58,175 nt of DNA from Seison nebaliae (lineage: Eukaryota > Rotifera > Pararotatoria > Seisonacea > Seisonidae), in contig JALJEE010002824.1 of assembly GCA_023231475.1 (NCBI GenBank), forward strand, positions 1-58,175, given 5' to 3'. The notes under the pieces are model-generated. The model saw nothing but the letters and a program-made list of their open reading frames with translations, was not told the DNA's origin and searched no databases. The position numbers and the translations under genes were made by a program. The number at the start of each line of letters is the position of its first letter. Position 1 is the first letter of the stretch. Shown here piece by piece: positions 10,311-22,167 of this stretch.

Positions 10311-11163
10311 ATGGTATCAATTCTTATTTCTGATACTTAATAGTCATTTTTCATTATCTAGTTAATTTCCATAATTTTCGAACATTTTCTTCATAAGAAT
10401 AAATTTGTAAATTAAACTTTACTTACTACTATAGCATTATACATATTTATCATTTTATCTTTGATATTTTATCATTAACCACAAAAAACGAGATTATGTC
10501 GAACGATAAATTTTATTTAAACCAGATAAGAAATTGAGAAGTTAAACATCAATATTGGGATAAAAGAAGACGATTTTCCAAACAAATTCTGTTTGTTTAT
10601 TTGAGTATGTAATAAAATTGATTGGTAGTAGAAGTGAAATTAAAATTTAATTCTTCGACAAATTTTGGAAGAAATGAATAAAATATATGAGTATTGTTTT
10701 CGATATTGATCATGAAAAGAAGAGAGAGACAATAAGAGGAAGACTCAATAAAAAAAGGGATTGGATTACTGTTATGTTTGATTAAAACATTTTGGATGGT
10801 GATACAATACTCCAGTGAATAATAATCATCATGGTGTGATATGAAATGAACGATAATGAAATATTTAAATATCTCAATTATCTCATTTCATCAATTAAGG
10901 AAAAACTCGAAGTATATTTGAAAAAGTTTTTGTCGTTCGTTTAATTTGTAGAAAAATATCTATTCATTCAGGAGTGGAACAAATTAAGTTTTGTTTCAGC
11001 TGAAATTTATCAAATAAAAAAAATCAGTTTGGAAATGATCTATGAACTAAAATAATAACAGAATGAACAAATAAATGGATGAATTAGCCGGATAAGGTTT
11101 TTATGTCAATCGACTTCGATTCTGATCGACAAACGCAGAGGTGATTCTTACGTGTAATATTTT

Positions 11164-11217
11164 TGTGTGAGTGTGTGTAAATGTGAATGTGTGAGTGTGT
11201 TTGTGTGTGTTTGTGCG
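11164..11217. repeat. Imperfect GT-rich tract
   Basis: About 54 bases of interrupted (GT)n with A substitutions, in the brat/CAP spacer. Confidence 0.8.
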
Positions 11218-12417
11218 TAGAGAATTGTCCGAATGACCGTTTATAATATAAAATAAGATTATCCAAATAAAATAAATGAATGATCAAAATAAAAATAAAA
11301 GAATAATATTTAGAGGAAGAGTGTCGACTATTTAAAAAAATTGTTGATTTTCTATCTATCCTTAAATTAAATAAATGAAGAAAATGAGTGGTCAATTATT
11401 GATGGAAAATTTTTGAATGAAATTTATCGAATATTATCTTCATCGAATTCATTTGTTGGATATGATAACAATGTTTGACATTTTCCATCTGGATTAGATT
11501 GAGAGAAATAAATTTCTATATAAGAAATAGATTGAGAGAAGAAGAGGAAGAAGAAATAACTGTAAAGGATGAAAAAAAGGAAAATGGTAATGGAATTATT
11601 ATAACCTTTTGTAAAAAAAGAAAAAGAAAATTGTTGAATAATCTGAAGACAGCAAAAAAAAGTTGGAGAAGTCCTTTGCGGTGATCAAACGGATTATGGT
11701 TGATTGAGGATAATATTATGTTTTTCTTTTGTTATTTTTTTTTGATATGTGGTAAATAGTTGTAAAATAGAAGATGAATATGCATTCTTCTCAAAAATTG
11801 TTATTTTCAATTAATAAGATTTTGAAGAATTTAAACGATAAAATGAGAGAAGAAAAATAAAAGATTTTTCTGAATAAATATAATTTGCAAATAATTATCG
11901 GTCTATCATCATTCGCATTGACGCCCAAAGAGAACAGTGTTAAATTGGTGTAAATTTGGACCAATTCAAAAAGAAAAACTGATGTTTTGTCGATGGAAAT
12001 TCAATCCCAAAATAGCGGGAAGATGGAGTGCTGGATAACAATGATGATCATGATGGCTGTGATTCGTAAATAAATAAAAAGGAATTGGATCATCTGCCAG
12101 ATGAATCGAATAAACATAATAATAATGATACGGATATGTAACGTCAAATGAAAAATGTTGAAATGAGAGAAGGAAAAAAAAAATAAAATTGTATAAATTC
12201 ACAAGTTATCGATGGAAAGAAGAAGAGAATGGAACTCATCCATTTTAATTGAAGTGGATGAATCCTCTTGAATAAATAGTATGTATATGAAGAAGAAAAA
12301 ATGAAAAGATTGGATCGATGACGATCTCACTGAATATGTTCGACACTGTCGATATTTTATGTAAGAGATTTCATTTTATAAATGCGACTGAATTTGGAAG
12401 GAGGACGAAAGAAAGTT

Positions 12418-12442
12418 AGAGAGAGAGAGAGAGAGAGAGAAA
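12418..12442. repeat. (GA)n microsatellite
   Basis: About 12 GA units followed by an interrupted TGAT tract (to ~12472), on the purine-rich strand of the brat 3' flank. Confidence 0.9.
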
Positions 12443-12945
12443 GAAAAGAATTGATTAATTGATTGATTGATTAAAATTAAATTGATTGTAATCCGAGAAA
12501 AATTCGTGTTAATGGAATTGTGTTTGTCGTAATAGCTCATTCGAAAGAGAAACTCCATTCCATTGTAATATAAAATAGTGATGATGATGTAATATTATAT
12601 GAAAGATGAAAATTGGAAGAGAATGAAAATCGAAAGATGAAATTCGATGGAAAATGTTGAAGGAGAATATATAACTGGATTGTGTTTTTCACCAACTTTC
12701 GTTGAAGAGAAAGAGGATTTGATCATTTGAAACAAAATAGTTAATTAGTTAGTTATTTGGAAGAATAATAATTAAAATAATAAAAAATATAATTGAATAG
12801 ATTGGATTAATTTTGAGGAGGAAGGAGCGAATCGATAAAAATCCAGAAAGGATTCCTCCGAATTTTCCCTCTGAAAAGCAAGGAGGAACTTTACTAAAAT
12901 AATCGTAATTTAGATATGTAATGATATATTATAAATAACTACTAA

Positions 12946-12996
12946 TAATAATAATAATAAATTATAATAATAAAAAATAATAATAATAATAGATTG
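12946..12996. repeat. (AAT)n repeat
   Basis: Interrupted AAT/ATA trinucleotide tract in the brat 3' flank. Confidence 0.8.
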
Positions 12997-13107
12997 AAAA
13001 ATATAAAGAATAATAATGAAAATAATTTGGATGACGAATATAGAAGGAAAATCATTGATGTTCTTATCAATTTTGACATATCATCAATTGGATTTACTGC
13101 ACATCTT

Positions 13108-13137
13108 AGAGAGAGAGAGATAGAGAGAGAGAGAGAG
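13108..13137. repeat. (GA)n microsatellite, second copy
   Basis: A second GA tract, broken once by a T, about 310 bases from the end of the brat coding region. If transcribed with brat it would be a CU-rich element in the 3' UTR. Confidence 0.9.
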
Positions 13138-13447
13138 TCAATTTGATCAGGAAAAATATATTGGAAGGAGCAGATGTCATTCGATTTTGCATCATCTATC
13201 ACGTTTCCCACCATATATGTGTCATTGGGGAAATTCTATTTTGGAAGTGAAATTTCTGTAAAAAATTGTACGTTCTTTTCTTTTTCAAATTGTAATTTCA
13301 TCAAAATGTCATCAAAATTATTTGGTATTCGACCAATAATGCGAATGATAATGTTGTGATGAGAGATAATTGAAAGATTGATTAATTATTCAAAATTATA
13401 TTATCTTTCAAAACTTTTCATATGTATGAGGAGTGAAGAATTCGTTT

Positions 13448-16400
13448 TTAAAAATATAAATTATTTGGATTAGGATCGTTTCGTTCCCATGAATTGAATA
13501 TTTGAGTATTTGTTGTTGATGGTGGTGATCGTTTATCTACTTTATCCAGAATGAGAATATGATTATTATTCTTCGCCAAAGTAACGATTTGGCCATCGTT
13601 CGTCATTTTTAAACCGCAACAACGACTCACCTTTTCATTGGGACAATCATAATCAGCATAATGTGTTTGTCCATTTTGAAAGAGGGCGATATGTAATCGA
13701 TTTCCATGACTATCAGCTACCAATACATCGTCATCTGCCGTCACCATAATGCCGTTGGGGAAATTTGTAATATTTTCCGAACCGATCTTATACATGAAAG
13801 CTCCCTCGTAATTGAAGACGGCGACAGAATGTCCCTTAAAATCACAGATATAATAAAGATCACGTTTGACAGCTAAGTCACTCGGTTCCTTCATATGATC
13901 ACTACAATCAAACCATCGACTCAATTTCCCGTTTTCTTGAATTCGGAATACGGTTGGTGATACACTATCCACCGCAACGATATCTCCATTTTCTTGTGCG
14001 ATGGCTAAACCAGCAACGATATCAATATATCGAACGAGAATTCGTCGTACATAACGTCCATTTTCATCGAAGATTTGCATTCGACTTCGTTCACCGCCAC
14101 GATCACATACCACATAATGTTTCGTCATTTGAATATATGCCACTTTTCTTGGTTGCCATAATTCTCCTTCCTCCTTTCCCGCTTTCCCAAAATTATTAAC
14201 CAGATTTCCAATCGTATTAAAAACTAAAATTCGATGATTGTTCGTATCAGCAATAACGATATGATTTTGAAGATCGTTATAACAGAAACCATGTGGAGCA
14301 TTTAATGATGTTCCATATTCTCCAAACTTCCGTACAACTTTCAATTGTTGGACATGTGTTGGACGTCGTTGAACTCTCGTTCTCGCATTATTCATCATAA
14401 TTGGGAGAATTGGTGTTGGATCAGTGGGAGTTGTATATTGATTATCAGCAATTCGATTACGTCCAATTATCATCTCTTCTAAATTATTATTGCTATTGTT
14501 GTTGTTGTTGTTTATGGGGAAATTGTTGTTATTCATCATATTAGGATTGTTATTCAATTTGAAATTATTATGTGAATTCGTATAATTTGAATTGTTATTA
14601 TTTACGAAATTATATAAATGATTATTATAAGCCATACCTAAAACATTCTTATTATAATTCGGACAATTATTTTTCTCATATAATATCGTCTTGTCGTTTT
14701 GAATATTATTGAAGACGATGGATTGAGTATAAATATCCGTTTGATTCATTGTGGGTAAGATGGCACGTCCTCGTTGATCTAATTCGGGAAGATATGGAGA
14801 ACATTTGAACAAAGGGAAATGAGGTCGAAAACGACGATCAAATCCATTCACTTCACATGTCTTTCGGAAATTGGCGGGAATTCGTTGCGCCAAATGACTC
14901 ACATCTCCAAATTCGAGTTTATTATATTTGTAGCACATGAATGGTTTCAGTTCGTTGAAGGTGTATGTTGAATTTTCCATAAATGTCAATTCGCCACCAT
15001 ATTCTTCGATACATCGTTGAAAGCCTTGAACACTGAAAGAGAATTCAGCGAATGTATTTTTACCAATGAGTGGAATCGAATCTCTCATGTGCATCATTCC
15101 ATTAATGAGATTGCGACAGACAACTAAAAATTCAGATTGAAGACAATCGTTCATCATTTCTGTTTCCAGACAACGATCATCATCCGTCAAATTCATTTTC
15201 CCAATGTACATGGTCACATGATTGATATAACGATTCAAATTCTCATTAACCAAATCATACAATTTCAAATTATATTTCAAATGATTATGAATATTCGATG
15301 CCACTTTATCCAAATATTGGAGACATCTTCCGTGTACTCGATCGATGAGAGTTCGATATTGATTGAAAATCTCCTTCATATTCTTCTCTAATTGCAAATG
15401 ATTATCCATTCGTTCAATTTCGTTCGATCTCCCGTTCGGATGATGAATTAGATCGTCTAAATTCTTTTCGAAAAAATATAAATTGTCTTCCAACATTAAT
15501 TTCTTCTCTTTCAAATATTCCACCAACGGTTTCTGATTGTCACCAATATATGGATGATGTTTCCTATCTTGTACACAACAATCGCTACATTCGAATTTAT
15601 TACAATTCTCACAAAATACAGTAGCTGGTTCCATTGGATGTCGTTCACAAAAAATATAATTTTTCGATTTGATCAATTCTTCTTTATACACATTATCCAA
15701 CGATATAAGTTTGTGCTCTCTTAAATGAATCATACCCAAATGAGCCATATGACAATCTTTACAAAGAAATGCTTCACAAGTACCACAATATTTATCCGCA
15801 TCTTCTTTCCTCGAACAACTGGTACATTTATATGATGGTCGATCAAATGACGATAATGAAGAGTGACTTCGTTTGATTTTTTTCGATCCTAATGGATCGT
15901 TCGATATTCGTACATGTCCTTTTCCAAATAATTTCAAACAATGACGACAAGTTTGTTGAGTGGAAGGTGAATTGAAGGAGAGTGTAGGAAAAACTGGATT
16001 ATTGATTTTATCATAAATATCTCCACATTTCTTACAGATGCGATGGAAACAAATGAGCATTTTAGTCTCATCCATTTTGACGGTTTTGAGACAAGTGGCA
16101 CAATCGACCGTTTGAAATATAACTTCATCAAAAAACTTCTCTTCTTTATCAAATGTTGTTCCATTAAAATTATTCTTCTTTCCTTCATTCTCTCCAATTT
16201 TCTGATCTGTTGTCGTTATATTTAATGAATGATCATCAGTAAATGATCCCAACAAACTCAACAATTCAGCTTCATTTCGATGATTTTTTTTATTTTCTTT
16301 TTGTTCTTCTCGATCCGAATCAGCGAATGTCATCGTTTCATTGAAACGACGATCTAACGGACAACCGTCTCTTGACCAATTGTAATCAGGACTTAAATTT

Positions 16401-16813
16401 GACGGTTGGATGAATGTTCTCGATGATGTTTGTGTCGTTGGAATAGTTAAAGGAGTTCTCGCTCGACCTTGCTCAAATCCAAAAATGTTGACTTGATTTC
16501 GATCTTCTTTCGAGGTAGATTCAATTGGCGAATGTGACGACGAATAAGCGGAGGAGGAAGTGGAACTCGAACGATCACAATGAATCACTTCTTCACAATT
16601 TGGATAATTCGACGTATTAGATGATGAATCAGATGATGAACCGGATGAAGACGAGGTAGTTTGGGTTGGTGTGTTACTGATATTACCATTAGTATTTCCT
16701 TTATTGTCGTTGTCTGATGAGGTGTTAGTGATAGGTATCTCACCGAAATGTGGTAAATAGTCACCGGAACCACATTTGTTCATTAGACTTGGTATTCCTT
16801 GCATTGTCATCAT
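13448..16813 (-). CDS. brat: TRIM-NHL protein of the Brat / NCL-1 type
   Basis: Brat/NCL-1 proteins bind mRNA through the NHL propeller, repress translation and restrain cell growth and nucleolar size. This single-exon ORF encodes up to 1121 residues (start MMTMQGIPSLMNKCG; the second Met is equally possible). Domains: Ser/Thr-rich disordered N-terminus (1-235); a C3HC4 RING pattern (~238-300: CATC, CFHRICKKC, CRHC); B-box 1 (~325-370: CTSC...CGTCEAFLCKDC...H); B-box 2 (~388-425: CERHPMEPATVFCENC); coiled coil (~430-600); an Asn-rich linker; and six NHL repeats (~830-1115). The NHL part carries Brat hallmarks: RYIDIVAGLAI, VAVDSVSPTVF, WFDCSD, CDFKGHSVAVF, VADSHGNRLH and SRCCGLK. No introns are seen, unlike most neighbours. 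Brat rather than TRIM71/LIN-41 is favoured by these NHL motifs and by the absence of a filamin repeat. Confidence 0.92.
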   Translation of the reverse strand: MMTMQGIPSLMNKCGSGDYLPHFGEIPITNTSSDNDNKGNTNGNISNTPTQTTSSSSGSSSDSSSNTSNYPNCEEVIHCDRSSSTSSSAYSSSHSPIESTSKEDRNQVNIFGFEQGRARTPLTIPTTQTSSRTFIQPSNLSPDYNWSRDGCPLDRRFNETMTFADSDREEQKENKKNHRNEAELLSLLGSFTDDHSLNITTTDQKIGENEGKKNNFNGTTFDKEEKFFDEVIFQTVDCATCLKTVKMDETKMLICFHRICKKCGDIYDKINNPVFPTLSFNSPSTQQTCRHCLKLFGKGHVRISNDPLGSKKIKRSHSSLSSFDRPSYKCTSCSRKEDADKYCGTCEAFLCKDCHMAHLGMIHLREHKLISLDNVYKEELIKSKNYIFCERHPMEPATVFCENCNKFECSDCCVQDRKHHPYIGDNQKPLVEYLKEKKLMLEDNLYFFEKNLDDLIHHPNGRSNEIERMDNHLQLEKNMKEIFNQYRTLIDRVHGRCLQYLDKVASNIHNHLKYNLKLYDLVNENLNRYINHVTMYIGKMNLTDDDRCLETEMMNDCLQSEFLVVCRNLINGMMHMRDSIPLIGKNTFAEFSFSVQGFQRCIEEYGGELTFMENSTYTFNELKPFMCYKYNKLEFGDVSHLAQRIPANFRKTCEVNGFDRRFRPHFPLFKCSPYLPELDQRGRAILPTMNQTDIYTQSIVFNNIQNDKTILYEKNNCPNYNKNVLGMAYNNHLYNFVNNNNSNYTNSHNNFKLNNNPNMMNNNNFPINNNNNNSNNNLEEMIIGRNRIADNQYTTPTDPTPILPIMMNNARTRVQRRPTHVQQLKVVRKFGEYGTSLNAPHGFCYNDLQNHIVIADTNNHRILVFNTIGNLVNNFGKAGKEEGELWQPRKVAYIQMTKHYVVCDRGGERSRMQIFDENGRYVRRILVRYIDIVAGLAIAQENGDIVAVDSVSPTVFRIQENGKLSRWFDCSDHMKEPSDLAVKRDLYYICDFKGHSVAVFNYEGAFMYKIGSENITNFPNGIMVTADDDVLVADSHGNRLHIALFQNGQTHYADYDCPNEKVSRCCGLKMTNDGQIVTLAKNNNHILILDKVDKRSPPSTTNTQIFNSWERNDPNPNNLYF

Positions 16814-18749
16814 TCAAAATGATGTCACTATTGTCTCAATCGAATTATTCTCTGCTAATCCACTTTTCGTTCGTTCCTGTTTCTTTTTTCTCAAAAAATC
16901 TCTAATATCAAAATCGAAGATTGGAGAAAGAAATTAATAGTTTATCGTTATTTATGACGTAGTCAATGTGTTTCCAAGAAATAACAACTAACAATAAGAG
17001 AGACGAAAGATGTTGTCGAATGGAAATGATAAATAATTTTATGTGAATAAGAAATGTTAAGTATGACAAGAGTTGTTCATCCGTTTCAATGTTCAAAATA
17101 CTTTTTCGTTCGTTTCAATTTATTGTAGTGGGGAAGAGGGGGGAGGTTTGTCTGAATGTGTTCAACTATTTTGATTCTTTCTATTATCAATTAGTCAAAA
17201 ATCCAATTTGATGAACGATAAAATTGTTCACTACCAATATATTTTTTTGTCTTTCTTTTTTCCAACGCGAAAAAATATAATGGAGGGGAAAAAGAAAGAA
17301 TTATAAAGTTAAAGAAAGAATTCGATCAAATCTCAAAATGATCTTGATGAAGAAGAATTAGAATTAACTATTCTCATATCAAGAAATAAATTGTAAATGA
17401 ATTGAATATGAGACTAGACGAATAATCATCGGAAAAGAAGAAGAAGCATATAGTAGAAGAGAAACCGAGATATATTTTCTAAAGAAATAAGGAGAATGGT
17501 ACATGTACTTTACGATAAATGCTACAACTTCTGTCTTCCACCATATGCGTATGGCGTTCAATTCATTCATTGATACATGAGGAAGACAAAGTAAAATAAT
17601 TCACATCGATGTCGATCTTGGAGAATAATCATTTGTCCAACATCTCCCGTTCATATTAGGAAGAAATCTCATACAGAAATCTTCATTGAATCCGAAGCTC
17701 AATCATCCAATTTCTCTTTTTTCTTTCTTGATAAGTCATTCTCATTGCTCACTTAATTTCTTTCTTGTTTAATACCTCGAATTTTGTGTATTTAAGTTCC
17801 TTTGATAAACACATACACTAATGTAAACATGTTGCGTTACCTGCACATGTGTATTCATACGAAAAATAAATGAGAAAGTTGAGTTTTTTTTGTCAATCAC
17901 ATTCGAATAGAGTTTCCCTTCTTCTCTATCCAATCTGAAATATACCATCACTCTCCAAAATTAGAGGAATGTTATGTTTGTGTAATGTTTGAGTAAATTG
18001 CATAGCCGGTATATGAACGAATCATATCTGTATAACAACAAACATATAATTTCCTTCATTTCCACATATCATGCATTTGTATGGATGAATAAACAGATAA
18101 TTGTACGAAATATTTTTTATGTTTCCCATAACACTCTGTTCATTCGGTGTTCATTGAACAATGAAAAATTTCCTAGTCCGGTTTCCTACTTCGACACTTC
18201 TAGTACAATTTTCTTCTTGGAATTTGTTATTGCCAATTCGATTAACTGTAAGCCTACTTTGGAATTATTTGTTGTTTTTTGGAATGAATCATGGATATTT
18301 GTCATCTTATTTTTTCCCCATCCATTTTTATTAAACATTGCAATTTCGTCATTTTCTACTTACCGACATTCTAAAACATAAATCGATTATAACATAAATT
18401 GATTATAAAATGTACGAGATTAATAATTTACCATATCGTCATTGAATAAAATTTTACACACAAAAGTTTCTTTTGAAGTTTTGAGTTTTGATATTGCAAA
18501 TCACTTACCGATATTTCAATCAAAATCGAAAAAGTACAAGTTAGTCAAACTCTCAAAGCCGAAAAAACTTCACAACTGAAATTCTGCACAGAATCATAAC
18601 GATCTTTTTACAGCGAGAGAATTAAGAAATAATTCTTGACCGAACACAGCGAGAATTCTTTAACTGGAATAATTTCATACGTTTATATATATCAATTAGG
18701 TCAAACTAAACAAAGTTGTTATATGTATTAATATTTAAGTAGATTAATT
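16814..18749. promoter_or_regulatory. brat upstream region / VSP 3' flank
   Basis: 1.9 kb upstream of brat (minus strand) that also holds the 3' end of VSP. It should contain the brat promoter and 5' UTR, but no motif is distinctive. A 130-codon stop-free frame at 17989-18381 (plus) has no early ATG or domain. A near-duplicate of about 16 bases (ATAAATCGATTATAAC and ATAAATTGATTATA) sits at 18380-18410. Confidence 0.4.
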
Positions 18750-21000
18750 TCATACTTTGTCCCGGTTCAGCAGTTCCTTCGACGGTTGGGAAGCAGTACT
18801 ATCAGTTCTTTTGATTGCAGATATAGTGTTATCCCAAAATTCTCCTATCGAGTCATCCAGTTGGGGTTCATATTTTTTTACATAATCGTTGTACCGTGTT
18901 TCTGAGTATGCAGAAAAGCCTAAAGTAACGTTAAAGTGATCAGGGTAAACTTTCCTTGATTTTATCTTATGAGGATTGTCAAGTTCCCCTCTACTAAGGG
19001 AAAAGCTAGAAACGATAGAAAGAGTATAATGAATTAGAAAGAAAATAGTGTAAAAATAAAAATAACGTCAAATTTTCAATAAAAGTTGTGTATAACCAGA
19101 AGTAAAAAGCACATTTGTCATATCCAACTGGAATTTTTTTTGTGGAACTTATGAATTGAAATTTCACATCACCTCTAATTCTCAAAGGTGGAATATTTTT
19201 AATGATAATAGTATCCTCGTCATTTATTAATTCTTTCTAAATAAGTTTTAGTTGAGAATTTGATTGTGATAAAGCACAAAATTAAACCACAAAAATTTCC
19301 GGATGATCTAACGACATAGATAGAAATTGGTAGAATCCATCTTGAAAAATGTTCAACTGAAAGTCACTTAGGTCGCCCGGCCCAAGGTTTGTGACGCCAT
19401 CAATTTTAATATAATCAATTTGATAATCGACAGGTGGAGGTAATTTTCCTTGGTACTGATACTTTACCATTTCAAAATAATGGACATAACGACTTTGACT
19501 TGGTGTTTCCACACCTTGAAACTTCAGGTCTACCGTTGTGTCAGTTCTACGATCCCCGAAATATTTTAGTGATTTCTGATGTGTGACATGGACAATTTAC
19601 GTTAGAATAAATTTGACAAACTTGAGCATTTGAAAAATATTTCATTTCTAATAATGTGATACAAACAAGTGTACCGGTACGACCTTTCCCACCTTTGCAA
19701 TGAATTGCAACAACATTTTTCTCATCTTCTTCAAAGAATGTTCGAACTGAATTGGCAAAACGTACGGCCTCTCTGAAATTGAAATTATTATAATTTGTTA
19801 AAAACAATAAATAATGGGAACCGCATCGTAGGAACATTGTGATCATCAATTAAATATCGTCTTGTTTGTCCATGGAAATATTCTGTGTCATATGACAACT
19901 CACCTAGTTTAATTTTATTTAACCTTGTTCAGTATTAATTTAACTATAACTAACGACAAAGATTATAGACCCGATAGGAGGAATAATGTCTGGTATCTAA
20001 AAATTTAGCAACCTCAGAAATTGAGTTCCTATAGAAACTCATCGTTCCTTTCGCTGGTATCGACATAGCGATTACGCGTTCTAATTAATTTGAAAATAAA
20101 TTATAGATTGAAAAAAGATTTTGATTAAACTTGTGATATAAACTAGATCCAAATCGAAGCCATCTTTAATGAATCTCCTTTTGTTCTGAGAGACAAGCCA
20201 TCTGATGGATTGATGAATTCGTCTTTTGACGAAAAACAATCGGAAAGATCGAATAATAAGGAATATTCGTAGACCTCGTCCGACAACCAATAATTTAATA
20301 AAACGACCAGATTTGGATTCATATTGAATAATTGTTCTAAAATTGAGAACAATGACAATGGCGAATGTTAAGAGAATGACAATGGCATCGAATATTTCAC
20401 GCCTTTGCCGAAATAATCCCCAACTGTAACAATGATGAATGAGAAAGAAGGATGAAGTGAAACAGTTAATTAACCCGTTGCCAAATATTCGAAGTGATAG
20501 TTCGATAACAAATATGACACAAATAACCAGTGAAATGTGATCCAATATTAACTCTTTAGCAAGACAACCAGTTACAGGTTCATTATAATCCAATAAAGAG
20601 CCAAAATCATCATCAATGCAAATCTTATCTATATGTTAATGAATGAAAGCTGAATGAATCAAGATAAATAGCTGATGGAAGAATCGAAGAATTAAAATTA
20701 CGTTAATCACAGATTTCTCTTACCTGCATGAGTTCGATTTCCATGAAGTGAGCTATCGTTCGTAAATGCTTTATTTACGATTAACCGAGATGAAATATTG
20801 AAAAGAACAATCTACTAACCAATAACAACTGATGTGATAACTATTATCACATCTACCATTATTAATAATGCCAACAATGTTCGAATAGCGAAATGTTCGA
20901 CGGTAAATCGGATTCGTATTCGAAGTTTCCTAAAATTCAAATTAATTCTTCTTAATTCTAAATTCAAAGCAAAATGTGAACTCGACGAAGTTGTGGGCAT
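18750..21000 (-). CDS. VSP: Voltage-sensing phosphoinositide phosphatase (VSP/TPTE family)
   Basis: VSPs couple membrane voltage to removal of phosphates from PI(4,5)P2 and related lipids. Ten exons (21000-20820, 20623-20475, 20423-20131, 20080-19955, 19903-19822, 19772-19601, 19575-19288, 19236-19067, 19005-18750, plus a 29-base exon near 20720) sum to 582 codons, 581 residues; Ciona VSP is 576. S1 lies at ~36-58 and S2 at ~100-118. S3 is [11 protein letters not shown]4 holds four Arg as [14 protein letters not shown]. The linker [14 protein letters not shown] is followed by a PTEN-like phosphatase with P-loop [11 protein letters not shown] (~311-321), the VSP-type Gly included, and loop [10 protein letters not shown] complete C2 domain contains KCAFYFW and RGELDNPHK. 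All key catalytic residues are present. The small second exon and the first join are the weakest points. Confidence 0.93.
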
Positions 21001-21093
21001 AATAACGTCCGTCTTCTTTTATTTTTACATTATCATCATCCGTCGTTTGGCTGTTTGAATTAGTGAGATCATTTTAGAAAATTATTTAAAATT

Positions 21094-21291
21094 CTACTTG
21101 AAATCCTCCACAACTTCTTCAAAAAATTCATCAATCTTCTCACCCTTCTCATTTAACAAAACTGGATCATGCAAATTCTTTTGGTCATCATTTGTCATCA
21201 AAGGAATATCATGCACTTCAAATACAGGATTAAATTCACCAATCTCCTCATCATTATTTGAAGAATTCCACAATCCTCGCAATATATCCAT
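21094..21291 (-). CDS. Small acidic ORF upstream of VSP (65 aa), unknown
   Basis: MDILRGLWNSSNN opens a 65-residue Asp/Glu-rich frame that ends EEVVEDFK. A Met three codons upstream (21300) is also in frame. It has no membrane segment, no Cys and no motif I recognise. It lies 94 bases upstream of the VSP start in the same orientation, so it could be a short independent gene, an upstream ORF of the VSP transcript, or chance. The sense-strand composition (rich in GAA and GAT codons) favours a coding origin. A splice from further upstream cannot be excluded. Confidence 0.4.
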   Translation of the reverse strand: MDILRGLWNSSNNDEEIGEFNPVFEVHDIPLMTNDDQKNLHDPVLLNEKGEKIDEFFEEVVEDFK

Positions 21292-21300
21292 TCTTTTCAC

Positions 21301-22167
21301 CTAACTCTCTCGCTCATATGTAAACAAAGACAAAGAAGCAACAACTTCTTCTTCTTCCTCTTCTTTTTTAACTTACTTCTCTTTTTAACTTAAGTAATTA
21401 AATTATGTCTCACAATTCTTTCACATCCGAAAAGTTTTGGGACGGAAACGACAGATAGAATTTTTAATTAAGGAGAAAATTTTCGAACCTATTAACTGTT
21501 GTACTACTTATAGCTGATGTCATAGCGGACATTATAAACACAAAGAGAAAATTAGAATAATTTTGTTCAAAGATTCTTTCAATAAAATTTCATGAAAAGA
21601 AAAGTAATTCAATGTCATTCCAAATCTAAAATATTAATTCAGTTTCATCTTCAATTCATTAGAATTGAATGAGTGGTTGTATGTCAATCATTCTTTTTCC
21701 ACTTGTGATTTATTTTATTATAATAATAATGTCCCAATTATCATCAGGTTAACATTCGAAAACTTCTAATAATTTCCAAATAAGTAAGTTTCAATTCCAA
21801 AAAACAAAAATTAAAAACAAATTTTATTGATATATAAATTATTATTAATTATTATATATATATTATCAAAACATAAAAAATTGATTGTCCAGACAGTTTA
21901 GGCCAACATAAATTTTGAAATGGAAAGCCAAATTTTCAAATAGGAACATAATAAAATTATTTCAACCAGATGATATTAAGTGGTTAGTAATTTAAATATC
22001 ATGCGATTAATTGTATTAGAAAAAGGAAAAGAAACATTTCCTGTTTTTCCATTTCGAGAAACCATTCATATTCTCATCTTTCGTATCTTCAATATTAATG
22101 TGAGTTATAGCAGATTGAAAGATGGGATGTGATTGAATACTTGAATGAATTCTTCTAAAATCGTTTT
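21301..22167. promoter_or_regulatory. Divergent region between the small ORF/VSP and Drosha
   Basis: About 870 bases between divergent genes, AT-rich, with TATATA stretches near 21855. It should hold the promoters. Nothing specific is recognised. Confidence 0.4.

Larger units (their letters stand above)
10311..13447. other. Convergent spacer between CAP gene and brat; likely long brat 3' UTR
   Basis: About 3.1 kb with no convincing gene. The plus strand is visibly purine-rich (many GAAGAA, GAAAGA runs), so a brat transcript reading through from the minus strand would be pyrimidine-rich. It includes a GT-rich patch, two GA microsatellites and AAT repeats, listed separately. Short frames here (for example 11084-11395 minus) are low-complexity and I do not call them. 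Confidence 0.45.

Noticed and set aside
11084-11395. 103-codon minus-strand frame
   Set aside because: It is composed of a GT-repeat translation (His/Thr-rich) and low-complexity residues, so it is an artefact of the repeat.
16043-16773. Several 60-90-codon frames antisense or out of frame with brat
   Set aside because: Shadows of the brat coding sequence, with no independent support.
17989-18381. 130-codon stop-free frame on the plus strand
   Set aside because: It starts with a non-ATG codon, has no domain, and a run of this length is not improbable at this composition.
21063-21080. TGAGATCATTTT resembles the start of bantam microRNA
   Set aside because: No complementary arm lies at microRNA spacing on either side, and the match ends after 12-13 bases.
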